A stretch of 42,818 bases of DNA from Paenibacillus sp. Lineage in GTDB: Bacteria; Bacillota; Bacilli; Paenibacillales; YIM-B00363. The notes beneath the pieces are model-generated. The model was not told where the DNA came from. It searched no databases and was given only the letters and a program-made list of their open reading frames with translations. The DNA is taken from contig JAPSKX010000005.1 in the NCBI GenBank assembly GCA_031181325.1, positions 19,301 through 62,118 of the forward strand, in the 5' to 3' direction. The position numbers and the translations under genes were made by a program. Below, one piece after another: positions 7,843-16,229 of this stretch (its first letter is position 1; each line of letters starts with the position of its first letter).

Positions 7843-8340
7843 ATGGAGACAAGTCCCGATAAGCAAGTTATCGTTATTACGCGCGAGTATGATTATCCGG
7901 TGGAACTCGTGTGGAAGGCATGGACGGATCCGACGTTGCTCATGCGATGGTGGGGGCCGACGCACTATACTTCGCCTCGATGCGAGGTCGATCTTCGCGA
8001 AGGCGGGAAATACGTGTTCGGCATGCGCGCTCCGGCTTCGAACGGGGGCGCAGAATCGTACTCGGCCGGCGTGTATACGAAGATCGTGCCGATGGAGCGG
8101 CTTGAGTTCACGTCTTTCTTGTCCGACCGAGACGGGAACCCCATCGCCCCGGCACAAGCGGGCGTCCCATCCGACTTTCCGAACAATATAGATTTCGTCG
8201 TCGAATTCGTCGGCAAGGACGGACGAACCGAACTCAGGATTACGGAGTACGGATGGACGGCCGGAGAGATGATGAAATACGCCGTCATGGGCATGAACCA
8301 GTCGTTGGACAAGCTCGCCGTCAGTTTAATAGAAATGTGA
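7843..8340 (+). CDS. SRPBCC (AHSA1-like) domain protein
   Basis: A 165-residue single-domain protein of the START/Bet v1 fold, AHSA1-like subgroup. Family signs are the opening ITREYDYPVELVWKAWTDP, then LLMRWWGP, a central GGKYVF strand, and the C-terminal helix following TEYGWTAGE. The fold makes a hydrophobic pocket for small ligands; no enzyme activity is established for this subgroup. AGGAGAG lies before the ATG. It is co-transcribed with the ArsR gene just upstream, an arrangement seen widely, where the pair is thought to respond to a small molecule or stress. Ligand unknown. Confidence 0.88.
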   Translation: METSPDKQVIVITREYDYPVELVWKAWTDPTLLMRWWGPTHYTSPRCEVDLREGGKYVFGMRAPASNGGAESYSAGVYTKIVPMERLEFTSFLSDRDGNPIAPAQAGVPSDFPNNIDFVVEFVGKDGRTELRITEYGWTAGEMMKYAVMGMNQSLDKLAVSLIEM

Positions 8341-8452
8341 ATAAAAAAAACCTCCGGGTCCCCGCCGCAAGTCATTGGGAGATGCCGCGCGGCGAAAGTT
8401 CCATGAGGTTCGTTCTACAGTCCGACTATATCATATAAACGAGGGAATATAC

Positions 8453-9031
8453 ATGGGCAACCTCATTGCTTCGGTAAGCGTAACGTTAGATGGGATCTAC
8501 ACCGGGCCGCAAGGCGACGAGAACAATATGGTGAGTTGGGCAATGCCCGGCATCGTCGATTCCACCGCCGACAACCTGGCCATGTTCCAGAATGCAGACG
8601 CCATCCTGATGGGGCGGGCGAATTACGAAGGGCTTTCGACCTTCTGGCCATTCCAGGAGGGCGAGTTCGCCGACGCCATGAACAAGACTCCTAAATTTGT
8701 AGCCACGCGAAATCGCGAGCTTACAGAGGTACAGTGGGGCGGCTTCGGCGATACGATTTCGCTTCTCTCCGGCGATTTGAGCGAACGCGTAACCGCGCTT
8801 AAACAGGACATCGAAGGCAACATTATCGTTCCGGGGAGCGCCGGTCTTGTGCAAAGCTTATTGAATGCAGGGCTGGTTGACGAAATCAATATGATCGTCC
8901 ACCCTGTCATCGCCGCAAGCGGGAAGAGGTACCTGGAATCCATTGCGGCAAGGAACGACCTGAAGCTGGTCGGTACGCAGCTTTACGAAACAAGCGGTTC
9001 CATGCGACTTCGTTACGAGCGGGCCGGATAA
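8453..9031 (+). CDS. Dihydrofolate reductase-like RibD C-terminal domain protein
   Basis: A 192-residue protein of the RibD-C/DHFR-like family (YyaP/YwjB type). It starts LIASVSVTLDGIYTGP, has the ILMGRANYEG motif that follows the nucleotide-binding loop, and a GNIIVPGSAGLVQSLLNAG segment, all characteristic. I chose the ATG at 8453 with GAGGGA upstream; earlier in-frame starts would add residues unlike the family. It is the third gene after the ArsR/SRPBCC pair, with a 112-nt gap in which I see no convincing terminator, so it may share the transcript. Members probably reduce a pterin- or flavin-like substrate with NADPH; the physiological reaction is not known. Confidence 0.88.
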   Translation: MGNLIASVSVTLDGIYTGPQGDENNMVSWAMPGIVDSTADNLAMFQNADAILMGRANYEGLSTFWPFQEGEFADAMNKTPKFVATRNRELTEVQWGGFGDTISLLSGDLSERVTALKQDIEGNIIVPGSAGLVQSLLNAGLVDEINMIVHPVIAASGKRYLESIAARNDLKLVGTQLYETSGSMRLRYERAG

Positions 9032-9075
9032 ACCTGCTCTCAAGCGATCGTCAATGTTACGCTTCACTGAATAGA

Positions 9076-9120
9076 AGGCCTCCGCCCCTCGTTACGCCAG
9101 AGGGGGACGGAGGCTTATTC
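9076..9120 (+). terminator. Terminator after RibD-C gene
   Basis: Arms AGGCCTCCGCCCC and GGGGGACGGAGGC pair around a short loop, followed by TTATTCTT. It separates the ArsR group from yhbH. Confidence 0.7.
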
Positions 9121-9136
9121 TTCGTGCGTACCCCAT

Positions 9137-9165
9137 TCATTCCCCCCGTCCCTCCCGCATATAGT
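9137..9165 (+). promoter_or_regulatory. Candidate sigma-E-type promoter of yhbH-spoVR
   Basis: CATATAGT at 9158-9165 resembles the sporulation sigma-E -10 (CATACAMT), and TCATTCC lies 14 nt upstream as a weak -35. In Bacillus subtilis these genes are made in the mother cell under sigma-E, which is why I looked. The match is modest and the reading is tentative. Confidence 0.3.
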
Positions 9166-9214
9166 GGATACAAGACCCATTTCCGATACTCATCACCAGG
9201 GGGGTGCACCCTTT

Positions 9215-10369
9215 ATGACGGAGCCGTTGTTTATCGTATCCCAGGAGGATTGGTCGCTGCATCGCAAAGGGTACGAGGACCAGTCCCGACACCAGCAGCG
9301 CGTGAAAGACGCGCTGAAGCGCAACCTGTCGGACATCGTCTCGGACGAGAGCATCGTCCTGTCGGACGGACGCAAGCAAGTCCGGGTGCCGATCAAGAGC
9401 CTCGACGAGTTTCGCTTCCGCTACAACTTCAGCAAGAGCAAGCACGTCGGCCAAGGCGACGGCGACAGCCAGGTCGGCGACGTGCTCGGCCGCGATCCGC
9501 AGCCCGCGCAGCAGCCGGGCAAGGGCGAAGGCGCCGGCGACAAGCCCGGCGAGGACGTGTTCGAGGCCGAGGTCGATATGGAGGAGCTCGAAAACGTCCT
9601 CTTCGAGGACTGGGAGCTCCCGGACCTGAAGCGGAAGGAAAAGCAGATCGTGCAGACGGAGCATATGCGGTTCACCGACGTGCGGAAGAAGGGCATGATG
9701 TCGAACATCGACCGCAAGCGCACGCTGCTCGAAAACCTACGGCGCAACGCGACGCGCGGCGTGCACGGCTTCGGCGGCATCTCGCCGGACGATCTCCGGT
9801 TCAAGACGTGGGAGACGATCCAGAAGCCCGAATCGAGCGCGCTCATCATCGCCATGATGGACACGAGCGGCTCGATGGGGTCGTTCGAGAAGTATTGCGC
9901 GCGGAGCTTCTTTTTCTGGATGACCAGGTTCCTCCGAAGGAAATACGAGCACGTGGAAATCGTGTTCATCGCGCATCACACCGAGGCGAGGGAAGTGACC
10001 GAGGAGGAGTTCTTCACGAAAGGCGAGAGCGGCGGCACGATCTGCTCCTCCGCGTATCAGAAGGCGATCGAGCTGATCGACGCGCGGTACCCGCCTTCGC
10101 AGTACAACATCTATCCGTTCCATTTCTCGGACGGCGATAACCTGACGAGCGACAACGAGCGCTGCGTCAAGCTCATTCGCGAGCTGCTCTCGCGCTGCAA
10201 CCTGTTCGGCTACGGCGAGGTGAATCAATACAACCGAAGCAGTACGCTGATGTCCGCCTATCGCAACCTGGGCGAGCCCGGCTTCCTGTACAGCATCATT
10301 AAGGAAAAGGGCGAGGTGCATAAGGCACTCCGGCACTTTTTCGGCAAGAAAGAAACCGTTGGGGGGTAA
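9215..10369 (+). CDS. yhbH: YhbH family sporulation protein (UPF0229)
   Basis: A 384-residue protein matching YhbH (YeaH in Escherichia coli) over its length. Family signs are [18 protein letters not shown].. at the start, an EFRFRYN segment, a Gly/Asp/Gln-rich loop at about residues 75-110, and a von Willebrand-A-like metal site with DTSGSMGSF near residue 216. I chose the ATG at 9215 after GGGGGG. It is followed 6 nt later by spoVR. In Bacillus subtilis YhbH is needed for normal sporulation and acts together with the kinase PrkA; in enterobacteria the same group works in starvation and stress survival. prkA is present in this window at 19597-21495, so the full trio exists here. Confidence 0.95.
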   Translation: MTEPLFIVSQEDWSLHRKGYEDQSRHQQRVKDALKRNLSDIVSDESIVLSDGRKQVRVPIKSLDEFRFRYNFSKSKHVGQGDGDSQVGDVLGRDPQPAQQPGKGEGAGDKPGEDVFEAEVDMEELENVLFEDWELPDLKRKEKQIVQTEHMRFTDVRKKGMMSNIDRKRTLLENLRRNATRGVHGFGGISPDDLRFKTWETIQKPESSALIIAMMDTSGSMGSFEKYCARSFFFWMTRFLRRKYEHVEIVFIAHHTEAREVTEEEFFTKGESGGTICSSAYQKAIELIDARYPPSQYNIYPFHFSDGDNLTSDNERCVKLIRELLSRCNLFGYGEVNQYNRSSTLMSAYRNLGEPGFLYSIIKEKGEVHKALRHFFGKKETVGG

Positions 10370-10375
10370 CGCTCG

Positions 10376-11746
10376 ATGCTTGCGGAGGAACAAAAACAGC
10401 TGGAAGCCGCCATCGAAGAAATCACGGCCGTCGCGAAGGATTTCGGACTGGACTTCTACCCCATGCGCTACGAAATTTGCCCCGCCGACATCATCTATAC
10501 GTTCGGGGCGTACGGCATGCCGACGCGGTTCAGCCATTGGAGCTTCGGGAAATCGTTCCATCGCATGAAGACGCACTACGATCTCGGCCTGTCGAAAATT
10601 TACGAGCTCGTCATCAACTCGAATCCGTGTTACGCGTTCCTGCTCGACGGCAACTCGCTCATCCAGAACAAGCTGATCGTCGCGCACGTGCTCGGGCACT
10701 GCGACTTCTTCAAGAACAACGTCCGCTTCTCCCGCACGAACCGCGACATGGTGGAGAGCATGGCGGCGACGGCGGAGCGCATCCGCGGCTACGAGATCGA
10801 ATACGGCACGGAAGCGGTCGAGCGGTTCCTCGACGCGGTGCTCGGCATTCAGGAGCATATCGACCCGAGCCTGACGCGGCAGGCTCGTCCCGGCGAGCCG
10901 CGCAAGGGCGACGGGAAGCCGCAGGTCGACTCTCCCGATCCGTACGAGGACCTGTGGTCGCTCGACGAGGAGGCGCGCGCCGCCGCCCTGGCCGAAGCCG
11001 AGCCGGAGAAGTCCCGCTTCCCCGCCGAGCCCGAGAAGGATATTCTCTGGTTCATCGAGCAGTATGCTCGCGGCATGCCCGCATGGCAGCGCGACATCTT
11101 GACCGTCATGCGCGAGGAGATGCTGTACTTCTGGCCTCAGATCGAGACGAAGATCATGAACGAAGGCTGGGCGTCGTATTGGCATACTCGCATTCTGCGG
11201 GAGCTCGATCTGACGCCGGAGGAGACGATCGAATACTCGAAGCTGAACTCGTCCGTCGTCGTGCCGTCGCGGCATCAGCTGAACCCGTATTACTTGGGGT
11301 ATAAGATTTTCGAGGATATCGAGAAGCGGTACGGCCGCGACTACATGTTCGAGGTGCGCGAGCTGAACTCCGATCAGTCGTTCCTTCGGAACTACCTGAC
11401 GAAGGAATTGGTCGAGGACCTCGACCTGTACGTGTTCGAGAAGCGCGGGCAGGAGTGGCTCATTACGGATAAAAATTGGGAGCGCGTGCGCGACCAGCTC
11501 GTCGCCTCGCGCGTGAACGGCGGCTTCCCCGTCATCCGCGTGCACGACGGCGACTACATCCAGAACGGCGAGCTGTACCTGAAGCACGAGTACGACGGCA
11601 TCGAGCTCGATGTCAAGTACATGGAGCGCACGCTGCCGTACGTGAATCAGCTGTGGGGCCGGACGGTGCACCTCGAGACGATCGTGGAGGATAAGAAAAT
11701 CGTCTTCACCTACGACGGCAAGAAGCATCACCGACGGTTTATATAG
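10376..11746 (+). CDS. spoVR: SpoVR family stage V sporulation protein
   Basis: A 456-residue protein, close to the family's usual 460-510. Signs of SpoVR are [19 protein letters not shown] near the start, HWSFGKSF, the block [19 protein letters not shown], the [13 protein letters not shown] histidine motif, [18 protein letters not shown], and [12 protein letters not shown]. The His/Glu-rich conserved motifs suggest a metal site, but no reaction is proven. In Bacillus subtilis the protein is involved in spore cortex formation. Start ATG at 10376 is supported by GGGGGG at the end of yhbH. A strong terminator follows. The opposite strand contains a very long open frame, which I judge to be a codon-bias artefact. 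Confidence 0.95.
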   Translation: MLAEEQKQLEAAIEEITAVAKDFGLDFYPMRYEICPADIIYTFGAYGMPTRFSHWSFGKSFHRMKTHYDLGLSKIYELVINSNPCYAFLLDGNSLIQNKLIVAHVLGHCDFFKNNVRFSRTNRDMVESMAATAERIRGYEIEYGTEAVERFLDAVLGIQEHIDPSLTRQARPGEPRKGDGKPQVDSPDPYEDLWSLDEEARAAALAEAEPEKSRFPAEPEKDILWFIEQYARGMPAWQRDILTVMREEMLYFWPQIETKIMNEGWASYWHTRILRELDLTPEETIEYSKLNSSVVVPSRHQLNPYYLGYKIFEDIEKRYGRDYMFEVRELNSDQSFLRNYLTKELVEDLDLYVFEKRGQEWLITDKNWERVRDQLVASRVNGGFPVIRVHDGDYIQNGELYLKHEYDGIELDVKYMERTLPYVNQLWGRTVHLETIVEDKKIVFTYDGKKHHRRFI

Positions 11747-11761
11747 CCTTGAGTAATAGGT

Positions 11762-11803
11762 GCCCTTCCGTTTCCCGATAGGAAGTCGGAAGGGCGATAT
11801 TTT
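11762..11803 (+). terminator. Terminator after spoVR
   Basis: GCCCTTCCG and CGGAAGGGC form a perfect 9-bp stem around a 19-nt loop, followed by GATATTTTTT. Confidence 0.85.
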
Positions 11804-11835
11804 TTATGAGCGCACCCGGACTCTCTATATACTTC

Positions 11836-12381
11836 TTAATCGTATTCGATAAACGAATGCAAAGTTTGGTCCTTGAAACCGAAAGTATTATCGATGTAGG
11901 ATATTCCCAGAAAGCTTAGTTTCTCCCGCCATTGCGACTCATCCGAACTTCCCTGGAACTCTTCATACCGATCGAAGAGGTAGGCTAAGTAAAGGAAATG
12001 GATCATCATTCTCCCATCCTTAAATAGGAGCCATTCTGTCGGCCATACGACTTGAATATCGCTAGATACGAATTGCGGATCTTGCGAAAATACAAGTTGC
12101 TCTTCGCCCCTCATAACGTAAGCTGTCTTCGTCTTGTGATCCCAAGAGATTTCCGCAACGTCTCCAAACACAGTTCTAATCGGTAAATAAACAGAATTAT
12201 AATTTCTTTCAGGACTTGTACGTTGATTATTTCGAATCGTAAGGCCGATTTTAGGAGATTCCGAATTCACTTCGTAAAACTTTTTATTCACCCGTTCATC
12301 CAAAGAATCGATAGCAAATACAGGGCCCGCTACCATCAAACTCAAACAAAACAAACCAATCATTTTTCGGAGCATTAGCAC
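11836..12381 (-). CDS. Secreted protein resembling copper amine oxidase N-terminal stalk domain
   Basis: A 181-residue exported protein. I chose GTG at 12381 because AAGGGGAG stands 7 nt upstream; an ATG 8 codons earlier has no ribosome site. Residues 1-24 form a signal peptide ending in VFA. The middle (NSVYLPIRTVFGDVAEISWD, then KTKTAYV) follows the pattern of the Cu_amine_oxidN1-like domain, a surface module common in Paenibacillaceae, but the second half matches nothing I recognise. The gene is clearly more AT-rich than its neighbours, which may mark recent acquisition. It stands alone between the spoVR terminator and the FMN reductase terminator. Function unknown. Confidence 0.7.
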   Translation of the reverse strand: MLMLRKMIGLFCLSLMVAGPVFAIDSLDERVNKKFYEVNSESPKIGLTIRNNQRTSPERNYNSVYLPIRTVFGDVAEISWDHKTKTAYVMRGEEQLVFSQDPQFVSSDIQVVWPTEWLLFKDGRMMIHFLYLAYLFDRYEEFQGSSDESQWREKLSFLGISYIDNTFGFKDQTLHSFIEYD

Positions 12382-12528
12382 AGCGCAACTCCCCTTGTTG
12401 TTCATTTATACCTAAGACGTAGCGGGAAGAAGAAAGTTGCTTTTATACCTGGGCATTCACCGTTTGCGTTTGACCCGAAATATCGACGGTCCGCGCCGGC
12501 GTTGCACACATGATGCATGCGCTCGAAC

Positions 12529-12571
12529 AAAAAAGACCGTCCGGCGATATTGCATTCCGGACGGCCTTTCT
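12529..12571. terminator. Terminator of FMN reductase gene
   Basis: GACCGTCCGG and CCGGACGGCC pair around a 12-nt loop. On the minus strand the hairpin is followed by TCTTTTTT, so it ends the FMN reductase transcript; the other side has TTTCTT and may also work. Confidence 0.8.
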
Positions 12572-12581
12572 TGCGAAGCGA

Positions 12582-13124
12582 TTATCTCACAGTCTTCAAC
12601 GCGCCGCTCCAAGCGAGCACTTGATCGAGCATGGCGTTCACATTGTTAAGATGCAGGTCCTGCGGCTTGAATACGGAGCCGTTCTCGAAGTCCGTAAATA
12701 ACGACAACGTCGGGTGTGCGCGAACGTCCGCGATCATCAATTCTCCCATGATGCCGCGCAGATGCTCCGCCGCGCGAGCGCCGCCCGTCGAGCCGTAGCT
12801 TACGATGCCCGCCGCCTTGTTATTCCACGCTTCGCGCGCGAAATCCAACGCATTCTTCAGCGCGCCCGTGATACTGTGATTGTACTCTTGCACGATGAAG
12901 ACGAAGCCGTCCAAGCTCGCGAGCTTTTGGTTCCACGCCGCGATTCCCGGCTCCGTGCCGTCCGTCGTGCCGAAGAACGGCAAGCGGAAGTCGGCGATAT
13001 CTACGATTTCATAATTCGCGTCCCCGCGCCGGTCGGCGATTTCTTTCACCCATGCTCCCACCTGCGGGCTGACGCGTCCTTCGCGCGTGCTGCCCAAAAT
13101 AATGCCGATATGTAATTTTTCCAC
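12582..13124 (-). CDS. NADPH-dependent FMN reductase family oxidoreductase
   Basis: A 180-residue flavodoxin-fold protein. The FMN phosphate-binding loop GSTREGRVSP is at residues 11-20, FGTTDG and the FVFIVQEYNHSITGALKNALDF segment are typical of the NADPH:FMN reductase/azoreductase group (YhdA-like), and the GSTGG loop that contacts the isoalloxazine ring follows. It starts with GTG, 7 nt after AAGGAGG. It likely reduces FMN, quinones or azo compounds with NADPH in the cytosol. A textbook promoter and a GTTAC-GTAAC palindrome lie upstream, consistent with induction by electrophiles or quinones under an HxlR/MarR-type repressor; that link is inference, and no such regulator is encoded next to it. 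Confidence 0.92.
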   Translation of the reverse strand: MEKLHIGIILGSTREGRVSPQVGAWVKEIADRRGDANYEIVDIADFRLPFFGTTDGTEPGIAAWNQKLASLDGFVFIVQEYNHSITGALKNALDFAREAWNNKAAGIVSYGSTGGARAAEHLRGIMGELMIADVRAHPTLSLFTDFENGSVFKPQDLHLNNVNAMLDQVLAWSGALKTVR

Positions 13125-13165
13125 CGTTTTTCCTCCTTGGTCGTACTGCCGAATAGAATTAATTA

Positions 13166-13180
13166 GTTACTTTATGTAAC
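13166..13180. promoter_or_regulatory. Palindromic operator GTTAC-N5-GTAAC
   Basis: GTTAC TTTAT GTAAC directly follows the -10 box of the FMN reductase promoter and would cover the transcription start. The shape fits operators of HxlR (YodB/HypR-like) or MarR repressors, which often control azoreductases and nitroreductases. No matching regulator is adjacent. Confidence 0.5.
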
Positions 13181-13182
13181 CT

Positions 13183-13211
13183 ATTATATTTTTAAAACTA
13201 AATAACGTCAA
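13183..13211 (-). promoter_or_regulatory. Sigma-A promoter of FMN reductase gene
   Basis: On the minus strand: -35 TTGACG (13206-13211), a 17-nt spacer, and a perfect -10 TATAAT (13183-13188). This is the best vegetative promoter in the window. Confidence 0.85.
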
Positions 13212-13322
13212 GTCTGTAAAGCTATATTCGGTCCGTAACGGTTATGCAGAATAGAACGTTGTAGGCTTAGCTCTCGAACCATGATCCGTACCGATTCCGA
13301 TTCGAATCACGATACAACGCAT

Positions 13323-13360
13323 AAAGAGCCGCTTCCCTCATAAGGGAAAGCGGCTCTCTT
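13323..13360 (-). terminator. Terminator after cueP
   Basis: AAGAGCCGCTTCCCT and AGGGAAAGCGGCTCT form a long stem with a CATA loop, flanked by short T and A tracts. Confidence 0.8.
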
Positions 13361-13368
13361 TCTCGATT

Positions 13369-13923
13369 TCAGATGCTCCCGCCCTCGACGAGCTGCAGCG
13401 TGGTGACGCATGTGTCGTCGCCTTGGAACGTAGACAACGTCGACGTCGACGACTTGCCTTCGTGCGCGACGGTGATCGCGTACGTCTTGTCCCGCGGCAG
13501 CCACAGGTCGATGAAGCCGTTGGCGCCCGCGCGGACCGGACCGTCCAATACGACATCGCCCGATGCGTCTTCGATGATCGCGACGTCGAACGTCTCGCCC
13601 GCCATCTCCCCGCGGCAGCTAACCAGGTTATGCACCGCGCATGGATGCGTGTTCGTTACGAACGGCGCGACGGAGACGAAGAACTCGTCCTTCGGCAAGT
13701 CGTAGACGGTCTGTCCGCCGTTCTTCTCCGTTATGACGAGCTGCTCCGACGTGATGGACGCGGACTGCGCCTTCAAGGCTCCCGCGCTGTAGTCGGCCAC
13801 GAGCCGCTTCACGTCCTGAGGCGCCGCCGTTCCCGCCCCGCGATCCGCATCGTTCGCGAGCGCGACATACGCGCCTATGATTGCAACGATCAAGCCGGCG
13901 AAAACGATATTCCTCTTCTTCAT
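13369..13923 (-). CDS. cueP: CueP family copper-binding protein
   Basis: A 184-residue membrane-anchored or secreted protein. Residues 4-23 form a hydrophobic signal or anchor without a lipobox. The CueP signature is present: THPC at residue 95, C103 (C-x7-C), the NGFIDLWLPRDKTY segment, and TCVTTLQL with a third cysteine at 172. The family was described in Salmonella, where CueP holds copper in the periplasm and aids copper resistance; homologues in Gram-positives are predicted to act outside the membrane. GAAGGAGA precedes the ATG by 7 nt. It is a single-gene unit with its own terminator. No copper regulator or exporter is adjacent. Confidence 0.9.
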   Translation of the reverse strand: MKKRNIVFAGLIVAIIGAYVALANDADRGAGTAAPQDVKRLVADYSAGALKAQSASITSEQLVITEKNGGQTVYDLPKDEFFVSVAPFVTNTHPCAVHNLVSCRGEMAGETFDVAIIEDASGDVVLDGPVRAGANGFIDLWLPRDKTYAITVAHEGKSSTSTLSTFQGDDTCVTTLQLVEGGSI

Positions 13924-14115
13924 CGCATGGTCTCCTTCGTTCGTTTCGTCTGTTCCCTATAGCATAATACCAAATTCGGCTCTTGCGCGCAGTGACGTAC
14001 ACCAACGATGCAGCGCACATGTACCCCCCGGATGATATTTCCCCGTCGGCTCCGGTATATTTTACCGCGAAGGTCGAAAACTACCCTAGAAACATAAATT
14101 TAGGGGGACCCCGCT

Positions 14116-14970
14116 ATGTATTTTTACAGGGAAGACTTAATCAACATGATCGTTCCCGATAAGCCGGACCCGGAAGCGGCGAAGGTCATTCAAGAGATTC
14201 TCGGCGGCCGCTTCGGCGAGATGCGCACGATGATGCAGTTTTTCTTCCAGAGCAACAACTTCCGCGGCGCCGCGACGCAATATCGCGACTTGATCCGCGG
14301 CGTATTCCTCGAGGAACTTAGCCACGTCGAGCTCGTACAGCATACGATCAATCAACTGCTGACCGGTACGGGGGAACAAATCCCGGGCAACGCCGGCGTC
14401 GACAAGGCTCCGCTCGACGACGCCGTCAAGACGGCGAATCCGCATCACTTCATCGTAGGCGCGCAAAGCTCCCTCCCGGTCGACGCCGCGGGTCTCCCTT
14501 GGCAAGGCACCTACGTTTACAACCACGGCAACTTGATTACGGATCTGCTCGACAACTTAGTGCTCGAATCCACGGGCGTGCTGCAGAAATCCCGCATCTA
14601 CGAGATGAGCACGAACAAGACGTTCCGCGAGACGCTCGCGTTCCTGATCGTGCGCGACAACGCGCATCAGAACGCGTTCGCGAAGGCGCTCGAGACGCTC
14701 GGCGTCACCTGGGGCAAGCTGTTTCCCGTGCCGAACTACGACATCAATAAATATCCGGAGTGCCGCAAATACGTGGAGATGGGCTTTCATAACGCCCAAT
14801 TCAACTTCCGGCTGGACGAGACGCGCATCGGGGAAATCTTCAGCGGCACGACGCCGAGCCGCAACGGCGGCGAGCTCTCCGTCGTGCCGCCGCCGCAGGG
14901 TTATCCGGTTCCGGTGCTGCCGGAGGCGCCGAACGAGCACAGTCCCGGCTTGTACGACTTGAACGCGTAG
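14116..14970 (+). CDS. Manganese catalase family protein
   Basis: A 284-residue ferritin-like four-helix protein of the non-heme Mn-catalase family (similar to Bacillus subtilis YdbD). The five expected metal ligands are visible: E35 (FGEM), E67 and H70 (EELSHVE), E151 (LVLES) and H184 (RDNAHQNAF). They bind the two Mn ions that dismutate hydrogen peroxide. The length is normal. Start ATG follows AGGGGGA. A strong terminator follows. It lies divergent to cueP with 192 nt between them, in which I cannot identify a confident promoter; in Bacillus subtilis the homologue belongs to the general stress regulon. Cytosolic or spore location cannot be told. Confidence 0.93.
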   Translation: MYFYREDLINMIVPDKPDPEAAKVIQEILGGRFGEMRTMMQFFFQSNNFRGAATQYRDLIRGVFLEELSHVELVQHTINQLLTGTGEQIPGNAGVDKAPLDDAVKTANPHHFIVGAQSSLPVDAAGLPWQGTYVYNHGNLITDLLDNLVLESTGVLQKSRIYEMSTNKTFRETLAFLIVRDNAHQNAFAKALETLGVTWGKLFPVPNYDINKYPECRKYVEMGFHNAQFNFRLDETRIGEIFSGTTPSRNGGELSVVPPPQGYPVPVLPEAPNEHSPGLYDLNA

Positions 14971-15035
14971 TCCATAGAAGAACTGCGCGCATGCCGCGGG
15001 TACGTGCGACGTACCGCGTGCCGCCGCGCTTCGAG

Positions 15036-15088
15036 AAGGGGTTGTTCCCGCAGTAGTCTACCTACTTGCGGCGACAGCCCCTTTTTTT
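15036..15088 (+). terminator. Terminator after Mn-catalase
   Basis: A long stem built from AAGGGGTTGT/GACAGCCCCTT with an inner CAGTAG/CTACTTG stem, followed by seven Ts. Confidence 0.85.
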
Positions 15089-15202
15089 GACGCCACGGGC
15101 GAAAATAGGGCTCGGGCACCCGTACAAATAATGGCATATGTACGACCTATTCCCTATATATTGATTAGCAACGTTAAGTTGCCAATATATGGAGGTGTAG
15201 TG

Positions 15203-16105
15203 GTGGGTTCCCTTGCAGCAAGAAGACGTCTCGCGGCAGCGCTGCTAGCGTCGTTCCTCGCACTGTTTCTCGGTTGGACGCTCCCTGCGTCCGCGTCGCG
15301 CGACGCGGCGGCCGATGCCTTGATCGTCGTGAACAAATCGACGAACGAGCTCGCGTATTTCAAGGACGGCGAGCTCGTCCGCGTCTTCCCCGTCGCAACG
15401 GGGAAGACCGAGGACCTGACGCCGGAGGGCACGTTCCCGATCGCCAATAAAATCAAGAATCGCCCGTATTACAAGGAGAAGATTCCGGGGGGCGATCCGG
15501 CCAACCCGCTCGGAAAGCGCTGGCTCGGTCTCCATGTCGGCGACACGGTCGGTACGACGTACGCGATCCACGGCAACAACAACGAGAAGTCGATCGGCAA
15601 GTACGTCAGCGCCGGCTGCATCCGGATGCATAACGAAGACATCGAGTGGCTGTACGACGAGCTCGAGGTCGGCACGAAGGTGGTGGTAACGTCGTCGAAG
15701 CTGACGTTCGAGGAACTGGCCGTCGAGCACCGTTACGAGGTATTGGCGCCGTTCAACGCCGCCATCGCCGTGAACGGCGCATCGTTCCCGCTGGAGAAGC
15801 CCCTGGTCTTATACCAAGGCGTGACGTACATTCCGTTGCGTCAAGGCTTCGAACTGCTCGGCGGCATCGTTCACTGGGACGCCGAGACCGGCCTCGTTAC
15901 CTCGACCGTAGGCGAACGCGCGATCGTCCATCGACCGGGGACGGCGGAGGCGACGCTCGACGGAGAAGCCGCGGCGCTCGGCGCCCCCTCCCGCAATCGG
16001 GACGGCACCGTCATGATTCCGCTGCGCGCGATGGCGACCCTGACCGGCTGGACGGTGCATTGGGAGCCCGCCGATCGCACGATTTACATGGAACGCCCCC
16101 TCTAA
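15203..16105 (+). CDS. L,D-transpeptidase (YkuD) with C-terminal stalk-like domain
   Basis: A 300-residue exported enzyme. I chose GTG at 15203 because GGAGGT lies 6 nt upstream and because it opens a normal signal peptide (AARRRL, hydrophobic stretch, ASA). Residues about 38-170 are the YkuD catalytic domain with HGNN (H123) and the S-x-GCIRMHN motif carrying catalytic C139 and R141. Such enzymes make 3-3 peptidoglycan cross-links or attach proteins to the wall. Residues about 185-300 form a Cu_amine_oxidN1-like module (YIPLRQGFELLGGIVHWD, then VMIPLRAMATLTGW), probably for wall anchoring. No LysM domain is present, unlike Bacillus subtilis YkuD. It is followed by a tiny DNA-binding-like gene. 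Confidence 0.93.
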   Translation: MGSLAARRRLAAALLASFLALFLGWTLPASASRDAAADALIVVNKSTNELAYFKDGELVRVFPVATGKTEDLTPEGTFPIANKIKNRPYYKEKIPGGDPANPLGKRWLGLHVGDTVGTTYAIHGNNNEKSIGKYVSAGCIRMHNEDIEWLYDELEVGTKVVVTSSKLTFEELAVEHRYEVLAPFNAAIAVNGASFPLEKPLVLYQGVTYIPLRQGFELLGGIVHWDAETGLVTSTVGERAIVHRPGTAEATLDGEAAALGAPSRNRDGTVMIPLRAMATLTGWTVHWEPADRTIYMERPL

Positions 16106-16229
16106 TCCGGAGGCCGTCCGCTTGACCTGCCGTCCGGCGAAACATATAAATTTGAATGTTCCGACTATTTTCCGAATCATAGGGAATACTCTTCTTGTAC
16201 CAACAATTTCCACGGAGGCAGGTGAACCG

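Noticed and set aside
9737-11731. 664-codon open frame on the minus strand across yhbH and spoVR
   Set aside because: It lies entirely opposite two well-recognised genes, crosses their junction, and has a repetitive composition (Leu, Arg, Val, His) typical of antisense frames in GC-rich DNA.
14990-15034. GC-rich hairpin before the Mn-catalase terminator
   Set aside because: The stem (CGCGGGTACG/CGTACCGCG) has no T-tract and a true terminator follows directly.
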